NCBI GenBank assembly: GCA_029938185.1
Contig: JAOZVK010000347.1
Coordinates: 1 to 6,289, forward strand
Length of the DNA stretch: 6,289 nt
Source: Bacteroidales bacterium
GTDB taxonomy: Bacteria > Bacteroidota > Bacteroidia > Bacteroidales > JAOZVK01
Direction: 5' to 3'
Positions 1 to 6,055 of the stretch are shown here, in pieces; position 1 is the first letter of the stretch; the number at the start of each line of letters is the position of its first letter. Below the pieces are notes generated by a model, which ran no database searches, had not been told where the DNA came from, and saw nothing but the letters and a program-made list of their open reading frames with translations. The position numbers and the translations under genes were made by a program.

Positions 1-61
1 GATATATAAAAACAACACTTTTGTTTTTTTTATTATGCTGTTTATCAAGCGTAAACAAAAT

Positions 62-89
62 TGTTAATTATCCATTGTTCATTGTTAAT
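62..89. repeat. Degenerate 7-bp tandem repeat (4 units)
   Basis: Four consecutive heptads read TGTTAAT, TATCCAT, TGTTCAT, TGTTAAT. On the minus strand they follow an ATNAACA pattern. Low-complexity heptad runs of this type are common between genes in AT-rich Bacteroidota and cyanobacteria. The length of four units could vary between strains. Confidence 0.7.
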
Positions 90-227
90 TACTTAGATTA
101 TGAGTATCTTTCAAGTAAACTTTATTAATTTAAAACTTGCTATTGTTAAAAAAAAACTGTTTTTGTGAGTTCTGAGTTTGTCGTTGAATTCATTAATTAC
201 AACTAAAAATCAATAACATAAACGTTT

Positions 228-260
228 ACTGTCGGCGTGGCTTCAAGCCACACCGACAGT
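228..260. repeat. REP-like GC-rich hairpin, 16-bp arms
   Basis: The arms at 228-243 and 245-260 are inverted copies with one mismatch (C236 against A252). The stem begins ACTGTCGG and closes on a TTCAA loop. It is far richer in G+C than its surroundings. Neither strand has a following T-run, so it does not look like an intrinsic terminator. It lies about 225 bp past the permease stop. The compact palindrome in an intergenic space resembles a REP unit, or could stabilise a transcript 3' end. Whether it recurs in the genome cannot be judged here. Confidence 0.8.
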
Positions 261-431
261 ATTAAATAAACAACATGTAACAGACCAGTACATTATTTTT
301 ACTATTTCTACTTTCTTAATTGGTTACAATTGAGATAAGACAACATGTTTACTCAAGTACGTAAGGAATCGTTAAAAAATAACTTTCCGATTTGTTTTAT
401 GTAAAAGACTTATATTTAGGTGTAAACCAAT

Positions 432-459
432 TCGTAATTTATAATTCGTAATTTCCTAA
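432..459. repeat. Degenerate 7-bp tandem repeat (3-4 units)
   Basis: Heptads TCGTAAT, TTATAAT, TCGTAAT and a decayed TTCCTAA follow directly. On the minus strand the unit is AATTACG/AATTATA. It sits immediately beyond the repeat head next to the permease stop. Its unit differs from that of the run at 62-89, though the period is the same. Confidence 0.65.
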
Positions 460-486
460 GCAAACATTAATATGTCGAAGACCTTT
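458..486 (-). repeat. Dispersed element, head-only copy (minus orientation)
   Basis: Reading the minus strand downward from about 486, the sequence AAAGGTCTTCGACATATTAA continues as TGTTTGCTT, which matches the head of the element seen at 5898-6003 with few differences. It overlaps the last bases of the permease stop codon. No clear tail follows; the downstream sequence is replaced by heptad repeats. With the plus-orientation copy at 2917 it places outward-facing heads on both sides of the permease gene. Confidence 0.6.
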
Positions 487-2905
487 ACTCATATCTAAGC
501 GCATTAATTGCTGGTTTTATAGCAGCTTTTGTTGTTTGTATAGCAACCATTATTATAGCAAAAATCAAGATTATAAAAGTTGCTAATATAAATACCCATA
601 GCTCAATATCAGTCCTATAAGCAAAATTATCTAACCAGCTATTCATAGCAAAGTATGATATTGGCCATGCAACAAAATTGGCTGCTAATATTATTTTAAC
701 AAATTCAATTGATAATATTTTTACAATATTAAAAACAGAAGCCCCAATTGCTTTTCTTATTCCTATTTCTTTTGTTCTTTGTAATGTCAAAAATGATGTT
801 AATCCCCACATACCTATACTTGTAATAAAAATAATCAGTATTGTATATAATATGGCAATTTTACCTAAAAGTTCTTCATTTTTATATTGTCTACTTAGTT
901 TCTTTGTAAGATTTATATATTCAATAGGACGCTCTGAAGCATATGAGTTCCAAATTTTTTCTATCTTTTTAAAAATATATTTTTTCTTTTTAAGATTAAT
1001 TTTAATAGCTACATAATTTGTTAAAGCAGATGTGTATTCATTTCGTTCATTTAAAGTTATAACAAGCGGACTAACTTTTTTATGCAAAGAGGTTATATTA
1101 AAGTTTTTTATTACTCCAATTACATCGCTTGATTTGTTAAATGTTTTAAATTTTTTACCTAATGCCTCTTCATTTGTTTTACAATTGAGGTGTTTTACCA
1201 TTGCCTCGTTAATAATAATTTCATTATTATCATCAAGTATTTCGGAATCAAATGATTTATCAAAATTTTTTCCTGCTATAATTTTTATTCCAAAAGTTTT
1301 TATAAAATCATATCTAACACTCATTTCTGGATAAAATTGTGCAGTATCTTTCGGAAACCCAATAGGATAAAACTTTTGTCTATCATACTCTGTTCCAATA
1401 ATTTTATACATAGCCGTAACACTCTGGACTCCTTTTATTTTTAATAGCTCTTCTTTAAACTCATCATAATCTGTTTCAATATCGGTATCGGTTACCGAAA
1501 GCAAAACTATATTTTCTTTATTAAAACCAAGGTTTGTACTGTTTAAAAACTTAACTTGTCTAAAATTTACTAATGCACTTATTATCATTATTGATGATAT
1601 TGTAAACTGAATGAAAATAAGTATTTTTCTTGTATGTTTTCCCTTTTTTCCCTGTTTAACTTTATTTGTTAAAACATTAATTATCTTGTGTCTTGATAAA
1701 TAAAATGCAGGATATATACCTGATATTATTCCTATAAATATTGTTATGATAATTAAGGAAAATACTATAATTGGTGAGAAAATACTAGATAAAGCAATAT
1801 TTGTTCCTACCAAAATATTAAATGAACCAAGAGTTGCTTCTACAATAAATATTGCAAAAAACAAAGATATTAAACTAATAATAACAGACTCTATTAGAAA
1901 CTGTATTATTAGTTTCTTACTTGAAGCTCCATGAACTTTTCTCAAACCTATTTCTTTTGTTCTATTACCTGAACTGGCTGTTGTTAAGTTTGCAAAATTT
2001 ATTGATGCTATTATCATGATTATTATTGCAATAAATAACAATATATATATGTATATATTATTGTTATTGCGTTCAATTTCGAAATCCAAATTTGAGTTTA
2101 AATGAATATCTGTCAAGGGTTGTAGATACAGCGAGGTGTTTTCTTTTTCTGCATCATCAAAATGATTTGACACAAATTCGGATAGTTTGCTTTCAAGTTG
2201 TTCGGGCTTAATATCTTTTTTTAATAATATATAAGTCCAACATGGATTCCAAACCCATGAAGCATAATCATCAATATGATAATATTTTTTTAACGCTTTA
2301 AATGAAACTAAAATATCAAATTTAAAATGCGATTGCAAAGGTACATCTTTAATAACGCCTGTTACTTCGAGTGGAAATGCATCTTTTAGCATCAAAATTT
2401 TACCTATTGGATAATCGTTTCCAAAATATCTGTTAGCAGTTTTTTGCGTGATTACTATTGAGTTTGGTTTTCTGAGAGATGTTTCTTTATTTCCATAAAC
2501 AAAATCGTAGTCAAATATTTCAAAAACAGATGAGTCTACATAAAATAATTTTTTTTCATTAAAATATTTTTCTTCATATTTAACAAAATGGTATGGGTCT
2601 TGGAAGTTAAAAAAACGTACTACATTTTCAACAATATCAGGATAGTCTTTTTTTAAACTACTAGCTAATCGGAACGGGCTACTCGAATATTCAATTTTAA
2701 TTCCTTCTTTGCTATAAACATTTACAACTCTGTAAATTTGTTTGTGCTTTTTGTGGTATTTATCATAGCTAAGTTCATCTAATAGATATAAACCGGTCAT
2801 AGCAAATACTGATATTCCAATTGCTAAACCTAAAATATTTATTATTGAAAATACTTTGTGCCTTACTAAATTTCTAAATGCTATTTTAAAAAAGCTTTGA
2901 AACAT
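485..2905 (-). CDS. MacB/FtsX-type ABC transporter permease, two FtsX halves, 8 TM
   Basis: Inner-membrane permease of the MacB/FtsX class, which in this family works with a separate ATPase as a mechanotransmission or export machine acting on periplasmic substrates. Numbering from the chosen start gives 806 residues. There is a conserved N-terminal region (FKIAFRNLVRHKVFSIIN) leading into TM1 at about 21-43, then a periplasmic MacB-core-like domain at about 44-283. TM2-TM4 lie at about 284-402, TM5 at 427-445, a second periplasmic domain at about 446-680, and TM6-TM8 at 682-791. Each FtsX half carries the cytoplasmic coupling motif just after its first helix: RTKEIGLRKVHGAS (315-328) and RTKEIGIRKAIGAS (710-723). 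The C-terminus NALRYE is typical of the family. The frame is open to 2968, but the extra 21 residues are translated from a dispersed repeat, whereas the ATG at 2905 has a weak GGA five bases upstream and begins exactly at family homology. The stop is TAA. No ATPase or fusion protein is encoded in the window, so the substrate is unknown. The family call is firm; the specific role is not. Confidence 0.93.
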   Translation of the reverse strand: MFQSFFKIAFRNLVRHKVFSIINILGLAIGISVFAMTGLYLLDELSYDKYHKKHKQIYRVVNVYSKEGIKIEYSSSPFRLASSLKKDYPDIVENVVRFFNFQDPYHFVKYEEKYFNEKKLFYVDSSVFEIFDYDFVYGNKETSLRKPNSIVITQKTANRYFGNDYPIGKILMLKDAFPLEVTGVIKDVPLQSHFKFDILVSFKALKKYYHIDDYASWVWNPCWTYILLKKDIKPEQLESKLSEFVSNHFDDAEKENTSLYLQPLTDIHLNSNLDFEIERNNNNIYIYILLFIAIIIMIIASINFANLTTASSGNRTKEIGLRKVHGASSKKLIIQFLIESVIISLISLFFAIFIVEATLGSFNILVGTNIALSSIFSPIIVFSLIIITIFIGIISGIYPAFYLSRHKIINVLTNKVKQGKKGKHTRKILIFIQFTISSIMIISALVNFRQVKFLNSTNLGFNKENIVLLSVTDTDIETDYDEFKEELLKIKGVQSVTAMYKIIGTEYDRQKFYPIGFPKDTAQFYPEMSVRYDFIKTFGIKIIAGKNFDKSFDSEILDDNNEIIINEAMVKHLNCKTNEEALGKKFKTFNKSSDVIGVIKNFNITSLHKKVSPLVITLNERNEYTSALTNYVAIKINLKKKKYIFKKIEKIWNSYASERPIEYINLTKKLSRQYKNEELLGKIAILYTILIIFITSIGMWGLTSFLTLQRTKEIGIRKAIGASVFNIVKILSIEFVKIILAANFVAWPISYFAMNSWLDNFAYRTDIELWVFILATFIILIFAIIMVAIQTTKAAIKPAINALRYE

Positions 2906-2916
2906 TAAATTCCAAA

Positions 2917-3070
2917 TTAAGGTCTTCGACCTATTTAATAATGTTAGAAGTATGCTATTAATCAGCAAATAGTAACTTTAAGGTCTAATACCTATTTTTA
3001 TGAAACGTTTTTGCTGTTAATTAGTAACTTACGTTGATAAAAAGCGGAAGAACTTTTGTAAGAGTATTTA
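2917..3070 (+). repeat. Dispersed element, expanded copy with two heads
   Basis: The first 23 bases (2917-2939) are identical to the head of the copy at 5898. A second, diverged head starts at 2978 (AAGGTCTAATACCTATTT). The end, 3046-3070, matches the tail of the 5898-6003 copy at about 20 of 25 positions. The interior is longer than in the other copies and diverged. The element starts about 11 bp upstream of the permease ATG, and the 5' extension of that reading frame is translated from it. Its head contains the small dyad AGGTC-TTC-GACCT. Confidence 0.65.
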
Positions 3071-3084
3071 CAATTAAGTTACTA
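3022..3084. repeat. Inverted repeat between the two genes, 10-bp arms
   Basis: TAGTAACTTA at 3022-3031 is perfectly complementary to TAAGTTACTA at 3075-3084. The word AGTAACTT also occurs directly at 2971-2978, giving three copies of the same 8-mer in 115 bp. The dyad spans the tail of the expanded repeat copy and lies just beyond the stop of the multi-HTH gene. It could fold in the transcript, but the 43-base loop makes a terminator unlikely. Confidence 0.5.
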
Positions 3085-3114
3085 TCCAAGCTTAATGAAA
3101 AATAGCCAAAAAAA

Positions 3115-4746
3115 CTAATTCACTAAAGATACTATAAGTTTTTTACCTTTATATGTTTTTTGGAAATATTTTTTATCATTAAATATTTTATAAAAAGCGG
3201 TTCTTTTAAACTTAGGATAACTATCTAATACATCTTTTATTACTGAACTTGCTAACATAGCATTATCATTTGCCTTAGTAAGTTCATGTATTACAGCCTT
3301 ACGAAGTTTTATTTTTTTTTCAGGTTCTTGACTAACAACCCTTTTAATCTTTGGATGGTATTCAAAATCTGTGTATTTGTCTTTCCATTCATGCAGCACA
3401 TACAGACCTGTTGTTGTTTTGTCACATAATTTACCTATAAAAGTTTTTATTGAACTTTTTTTAGCTTTTGGCCATCTATCTAAAGCAACTTCTGTAATAT
3501 CGCTGAATGTACTTGGTTTACCCAATATCAATATTGAGTTTCTAACAAGGTCTTCCAATTTTTCGTTAATTGCTCCCCAACTTCGCAAATACCAGTACCC
3601 TGTTTTAAATCTAGGTACAAATCTTTGATCACCTGCTAAGGATAAACTGTGTCTATTATATATTTTTCTTCCTTCAAATTCTTTTAGTCTATAATTAATT
3701 TCATTTGCTATATTGTCTATATACATTGCTTCGCCAGTTTCTAATAGAATCCTGTATGCTCTATCTCTTGAGTTAGTGAGCTTTTCGAAACGCATTTGAT
3801 AATGTTCAATATTTTCTATAAATATAGGTTCTATTTCAGGCAGAATTTCCAATGATCTTATTATTAAATTATAATCAATATTTCTAAATTGTTTGTTAAT
3901 AATTTCAACTATATCTGTTTTTTTCAATGGTTCAACCTCAATTCGTAGTAATAATAATATTTGCTTTGAAATATCTACAAATTGTTTTCTTAGCTCTGAT
4001 TTAACAAAATAAAAATTTGTACTTGTAAAATAAGTTTCAAACTTTTTACTTTTTTCAATTTTAAATGAATTAAGCAAAAATGCAAGTATTGCTTCATTAT
4101 TTTTATTTAGTTCTATATTGAAATCTTTTGTGATAATATCATTTACTGTTTTGCTTGAATGAATATCATTCTTTAATAATACTTCTCTAAATTTATTGAT
4201 GGGTTCTAATGATTTTTTATTACAGTAACATTTTTGTTTTTCGAGTACAGTACCACTTAATAATATGTAAAACATATTTCTTAGTTCTTCGAGTCTTTGT
4301 CTTACTCTTTCGGTAGATATATCAAATTCTTTTGCTACTTGGTCTCTACCTTTTATTTCTTTTCCAACCATTCCGTAACTGACCCAAAGCATTTCTTTTA
4401 ATCTTTTTTTTGAAAAAAATATTTCTAAAAAGTCAAATACTATATTTTGGAATATTGAAATAATATTTATATTTTTAATATCTTGATTTATAGGGAACTC
4501 AATATTACCGTTCCTTCTTTTTAAATCATATATTTCACTTTGATTTTCATCAATATATTCTTTTAGTTTACGAAACTCGCTTAACACTTTTACTCCCACT
4601 CCATGTATTTTTTTAAACTTATTTTCATCTAATTTTCTAAGAGTACCAATACTATGTACATTGTTTGCTTTTAATTTAGAAAATAAAATATTAGGAATTT
4701 CAAAACTAATTATATCTAATTCAACTTCATTTATATTATGCCCCAT
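3115..4746 (-). CDS. Multi-HTH protein: RNAP alpha-CTD-like HhH + sigma-70 region 4-like HTH + HARE-HTH-like winged helix
   Basis: Predicted cytoplasmic DNA-binding protein of 543 residues with no transmembrane segment or catalytic motif visible. Residues about 16-65 resemble the RNA polymerase alpha-subunit C-terminal domain, with two short helices and the HhH-like KIHGVGVKVLSEF (47-58 region). Residues about 113-160 resemble sigma-70 region 4, with the HTH at GRDQVAKEFDISTERVRQRL; the STERVRQ stretch is the characteristic recognition helix. Residues about 250-320 may form another helical winged-helix unit. Residues about 326-390 look like a HARE-HTH (LLETGEAMYIDNIANEI ... DQRFVPRFKTGYWYLRSW). 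A similar unit follows at about 394-454, ending GLYVLHEW, and a less clear one at 480-543. Sigma regions 2 and 3 are absent, so it is not a complete sigma factor. Such fusions usually carry generic names such as sigma factor-like HTH protein. The ATG at 4746 has no Shine-Dalgarno; the stop is TAG. The gene lies alone, about 209 bp before the permease start on the same strand. Transcription regulator or accessory factor of a mobile or defence system are both possible; the role is unknown. Confidence 0.88.
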   Translation of the reverse strand: MGHNINEVELDIISFEIPNILFSKLKANNVHSIGTLRKLDENKFKKIHGVGVKVLSEFRKLKEYIDENQSEIYDLKRRNGNIEFPINQDIKNINIISIFQNIVFDFLEIFFSKKRLKEMLWVSYGMVGKEIKGRDQVAKEFDISTERVRQRLEELRNMFYILLSGTVLEKQKCYCNKKSLEPINKFREVLLKNDIHSSKTVNDIITKDFNIELNKNNEAILAFLLNSFKIEKSKKFETYFTSTNFYFVKSELRKQFVDISKQILLLLRIEVEPLKKTDIVEIINKQFRNIDYNLIIRSLEILPEIEPIFIENIEHYQMRFEKLTNSRDRAYRILLETGEAMYIDNIANEINYRLKEFEGRKIYNRHSLSLAGDQRFVPRFKTGYWYLRSWGAINEKLEDLVRNSILILGKPSTFSDITEVALDRWPKAKKSSIKTFIGKLCDKTTTGLYVLHEWKDKYTDFEYHPKIKRVVSQEPEKKIKLRKAVIHELTKANDNAMLASSVIKDVLDSYPKFKRTAFYKIFNDKKYFQKTYKGKKLIVSLVN

Positions 4747-4761
4747 GTATTTATAATTTTT

Positions 4762-4866
4762 TTAAGATCTTTGACCTATTAATATTGCTTACGCATTCTA
4801 TTAATATTCTAATAATATGCAATTTAACAAAATATGAATATCGAAAAACCTTTGTTAGACTATTTA
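4762..4866 (+). repeat. Dispersed ~105-bp element, full copy B
   Basis: It aligns end to end with 5898-6003 with one gap and about 14 substitutions (about 86% identity by hand). Twelve of the substitutions are transitions. Nineteen bases starting GCTTACGCATTC and the tail TTTGTTAGACTA are unchanged. The copy begins 15 bp upstream of the ATG of the multi-HTH gene and points away from it, so its reverse complement forms that gene's immediate 5' region. It might supply promoter or leader sequence; no clear Bacteroidota TAnnTTTG promoter box was found in it. Confidence 0.85.
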
Positions 4867-5032
4867 ATTATTGTATAAGCAATTTTATTTTTAACAATAC
4901 AATAAATTGATATTCAAATTAAAATAAATAATGTCTTCAATTTATTTAATGCAATTAGACAAATGTTATTTTATTTGAGATATGAAATTTTTAATAAAAT
5001 ACTTATCTAATTTTACTTTACGAATTTAAAAG

Positions 5033-5057
5033 ATGCTAAAAATAAGATGTTTAGCAT
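5033..5057. repeat. Small hairpin, 8-bp arms
   Basis: ATGCTAAA (5033-5040) pairs perfectly with TTTAGCAT (5050-5057) across a 9-base loop. It lies in otherwise plain AT-rich DNA about 290 bp upstream of the multi-HTH gene. No T-run follows on either strand. It may be a chance dyad. Confidence 0.4.
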
Positions 5058-5228
5058 TCAATTTATTGTAGTTCAAAAAAATAGTTATACTTTCAATGGT
5101 TTAATTATTCAATGATACAATACCCTGATTAATAACTTATAACATTTATATAAAAGTAAAATTCTTTAGCTAATTCAGTATAGTATTTTGAATTTCTATT
5201 TCTCAAGTTTTTTTACCCTGAAAGATAA

Positions 5229-5310
5229 GCATTAACATGGGGCAAAGCCCTATGTATAAATGCATTCATAAGCAATAAAATACATTGCATAGTTTTTTTA
5301 TGAATACATT
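5229..5310. repeat. Pair of adjacent hairpins, REP-like
   Basis: The first dyad pairs ACATGGGGC (5235-5243) with GCCCTATGT (5247-5255) around an AAA loop, with one G-T wobble. It is extended by GCATT (5229-5233) pairing with AATGC (5259-5263). A second dyad pairs 5259-5271 with 5298-5310 (13-bp arms, one mismatch, ATTCATAA/TTATGAAT core) and shares the AATGC bases, so the outer stem of the first and the base of the second are mutually exclusive. GGGC-loop-GCCC cores of this kind are frequent small intergenic palindromes in Bacteroidota. Confidence 0.55.
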
Positions 5311-5395
5311 TAATTATTAAATACTAATAAAAATGATTTAATAGTTTAATTATCAAATACTTTTACTTTCGTAAAGTAGAACTAATACCATTATA

Positions 5396-5444
5396 ATATT
5401 AATCAATTTTTACATTTACAAATATAATGTGTTTTGATTAATAT
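5396..5444. repeat. Inverted repeat, perfect 11-bp arms
   Basis: ATATTAATCAA (5396-5406) and TTGATTAATAT (5434-5444) are perfect inverted copies separated by 27 bases. The ATTAATCAA word recurs directly near 5505. The arms are AT-rich, so chance is plausible, but 11 perfect pairs are more than most neighbours show. Confidence 0.45.
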
Positions 5445-5518
5445 CACAAATATATTTTATTTTTTATTAAAATATATATTGATTTTTTTACCTATTTGTT
5501 ATTTATTAATCAATTATC

Positions 5519-5570
5519 AAATGATAGCTTATGTTCGTAAACGTACAATATCATTTCGATATCGAACATA
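5519..5570. repeat. Interleaved dyads plus 12-bp palindrome
   Basis: AAATGATA (5519-5526) pairs with TATCATTT (5549-5556), and TATGTTCG (5530-5537) pairs with CGAACATA (5563-5570). The order is A-B-A'-B', a pseudoknot-type topology if transcribed. The perfect 12-bp palindrome TTCGATATCGAA lies at 5555-5566. It also contains the dyad CGT-AA-ACG. This could be a protein-binding site, a structured RNA segment or coincidence; no coding gene lies within 700 bp. Confidence 0.45.
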
Positions 5571-5635
5571 TTATTTCTTCAAATAAAATATATAAAGCTT
5601 AAAATCAATAAATTGCTAAGTGGCATATAAATTGA

Positions 5636-5681
5636 ATACGAAAAATGATTTGACTCCACAAAGTTTTTTTATTTTTCGTAT
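5636..5681. repeat. Hairpin with perfect 11-bp arms
   Basis: ATACGAAAAAT (5636-5646) pairs perfectly with ATTTTTCGTAT (5671-5681) across a 24-base loop that ends in a run of seven Ts. It directly precedes the head of a dispersed repeat copy at 5682. The T-run is inside the loop rather than after the stem, which argues against an intrinsic terminator. Confidence 0.55.
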
Positions 5682-5775
5682 AAAATCTTCGACCTAATTT
5701 AATGTGGCTTATATATTATTTCAAACATTCGTTATATAGTTAATTGTGCGAAAATAAATATTGAAAAAGTTTGAC
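5682..5775 (+). repeat. Dispersed element, diverged copy D
   Basis: The head ATCTTCGACCTAATTTAATG followed by TGGCTTA matches the element well. The middle is diverged, and the end (ATTGAAAAAGTTTGAC) is a shortened version of the tail. It is cut off by the start of the three-arm hairpin element at 5776, as if that element had inserted into or joined to it. Confidence 0.6.
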
Positions 5776-5870
5776 CTGTGCAATCAAAAAGTCCGATAGG
5801 ACGAACTATTGTAAACCCACAACGATAGTTGTGGGAATAGAGCAAAATAGTTCGTCCCTTGAGGGACTTT
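5776..5870. repeat. Three-arm hairpin intergenic element
   Basis: Three local hairpins sit in one 8-bp closing arrangement: GTCC-GATA-GGAC (5791-5802), CCCACAAC-GATA-GTTGTGGG (5816-5835) and GTCCC-TTGA-GGGAC (5854-5867). GAACTATT (5803-5810) pairs with AATAGTTC (5846-5853) to enclose the middle arm. Alternatively the whole unit folds as one long hairpin, with 5788-5794 pairing to 5864-5870 and 5799-5810 to 5846-5857. Two of the three arms share the tetraloop GATA. The layout suggests a REP or BIME-type palindromic element rather than a terminator. A truncated inverted relative lies at 6010-6054. No transposase gene is in the window. Confidence 0.8.
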
Positions 5871-5897
5871 ATGTCATAAGTTCTTTTAATACCACTA

Positions 5898-6003
5898 TTA
5901 AGGTCTTCGACCTATTTAATGTGGCTTACGCATTCTATTAATGTTCTGATAATATGCAAATTAATAAAACATAAATGTTGAAAAACTTTTGTTAGACTAC
6001 TTA
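5898..6003 (+). repeat. Dispersed ~106-bp element, full copy A
   Basis: This is the best preserved head and the reference for the family. It starts TTAAGGTCTTCGACCTATTT, passes through GGCTTACGCATTCTATTAAT and AATATGCAA, and ends TTGAAAAACTTTTGTTAGAC followed by TACTTA. The head holds the 5-bp dyad AGGTC-TTC-GACCT. GCAT/ATTA near 5930 can pair with TAAT/ATGC near 5955, and these bases are unchanged in copy B. It is noncoding on both strands. Confidence 0.85.
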
Positions 6004-6009
6004 TCATCG

Positions 6010-6054
6010 TGGTTTAACAATAGTCGTTGTCCTTACGGACTTTTGATTGCACAG
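6010..6054 (-). repeat. Truncated inverted copy of the three-arm element
   Basis: The reverse complement begins CTGTGCAATCAAAAGTCC, then repeats the GTCC-loop-GGAC arm (GTCC-TTAC-GGAC at 6029-6040) and the ACTATTGT stretch, matching 5776-5820 with small indels. The middle and third arms are missing, because the copy runs into the tail of dispersed copy A. Together with 5776-5820 it forms an inverted pair about 280 bp across. Confidence 0.75.
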
Positions 6055-6055
6055 T

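Larger units (their letters stand above)
1..484. other. Noncoding region downstream of the permease
   Basis: No convincing gene is seen; the longest ATG frame noticed, starting near 100, is about 22 codons. The tract holds two 7-bp degenerate tandem repeats (62-89 and 432-459), a GC-rich hairpin at 228-260, and a weak dyad at 365-388 (GGAA/GTTA paired with TAAC/TTCC, with unpaired bases). The words ACAACATG at 270-277 and 340-347 repeat directly. A head copy of the dispersed repeat touches the permease stop codon. No hairpin followed by a T-run in minus-strand orientation was found, so the permease has no obvious intrinsic terminator here. Confidence 0.7.

Noticed and set aside
99..170. Short plus-strand ATG frame of about 22 codons
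   Set aside because: Too short, with low-complexity lysine/leucine content and no ribosome-binding signal.
228..260. Intrinsic terminator for the permease
   Set aside because: The stem is strong but no T-run follows on the minus strand, and it is over 220 bp from the stop codon.
678..1934. Plus-strand reading frames at 678-1016, 1032-1334 and 1746-1934
   Set aside because: They lie antisense inside the permease gene, which has clear family homology over its whole length. Their proteins are the hydrophobic or serine-rich mirror of permease codons.
3371..3628. 85-codon plus-strand reading frame
   Set aside because: It is antisense within the multi-HTH gene, over the segment encoding winged-helix-like units, and has no independent support.
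4747..4960. Bacteroidota-type promoter (TAnnTTTG) for the multi-HTH gene
   Set aside because: Only partial matches such as TTAATTTG in the reverse complement of repeat copies were seen, with no convincing -33 partner, so none is annotated.
5788..5870. tRNA-like cloverleaf
   Set aside because: Three arms are present but there is no acceptor stem of tRNA form, no T-loop consensus and no CCA context. The symmetric GTCC/GGAC arms fit a palindromic element better.
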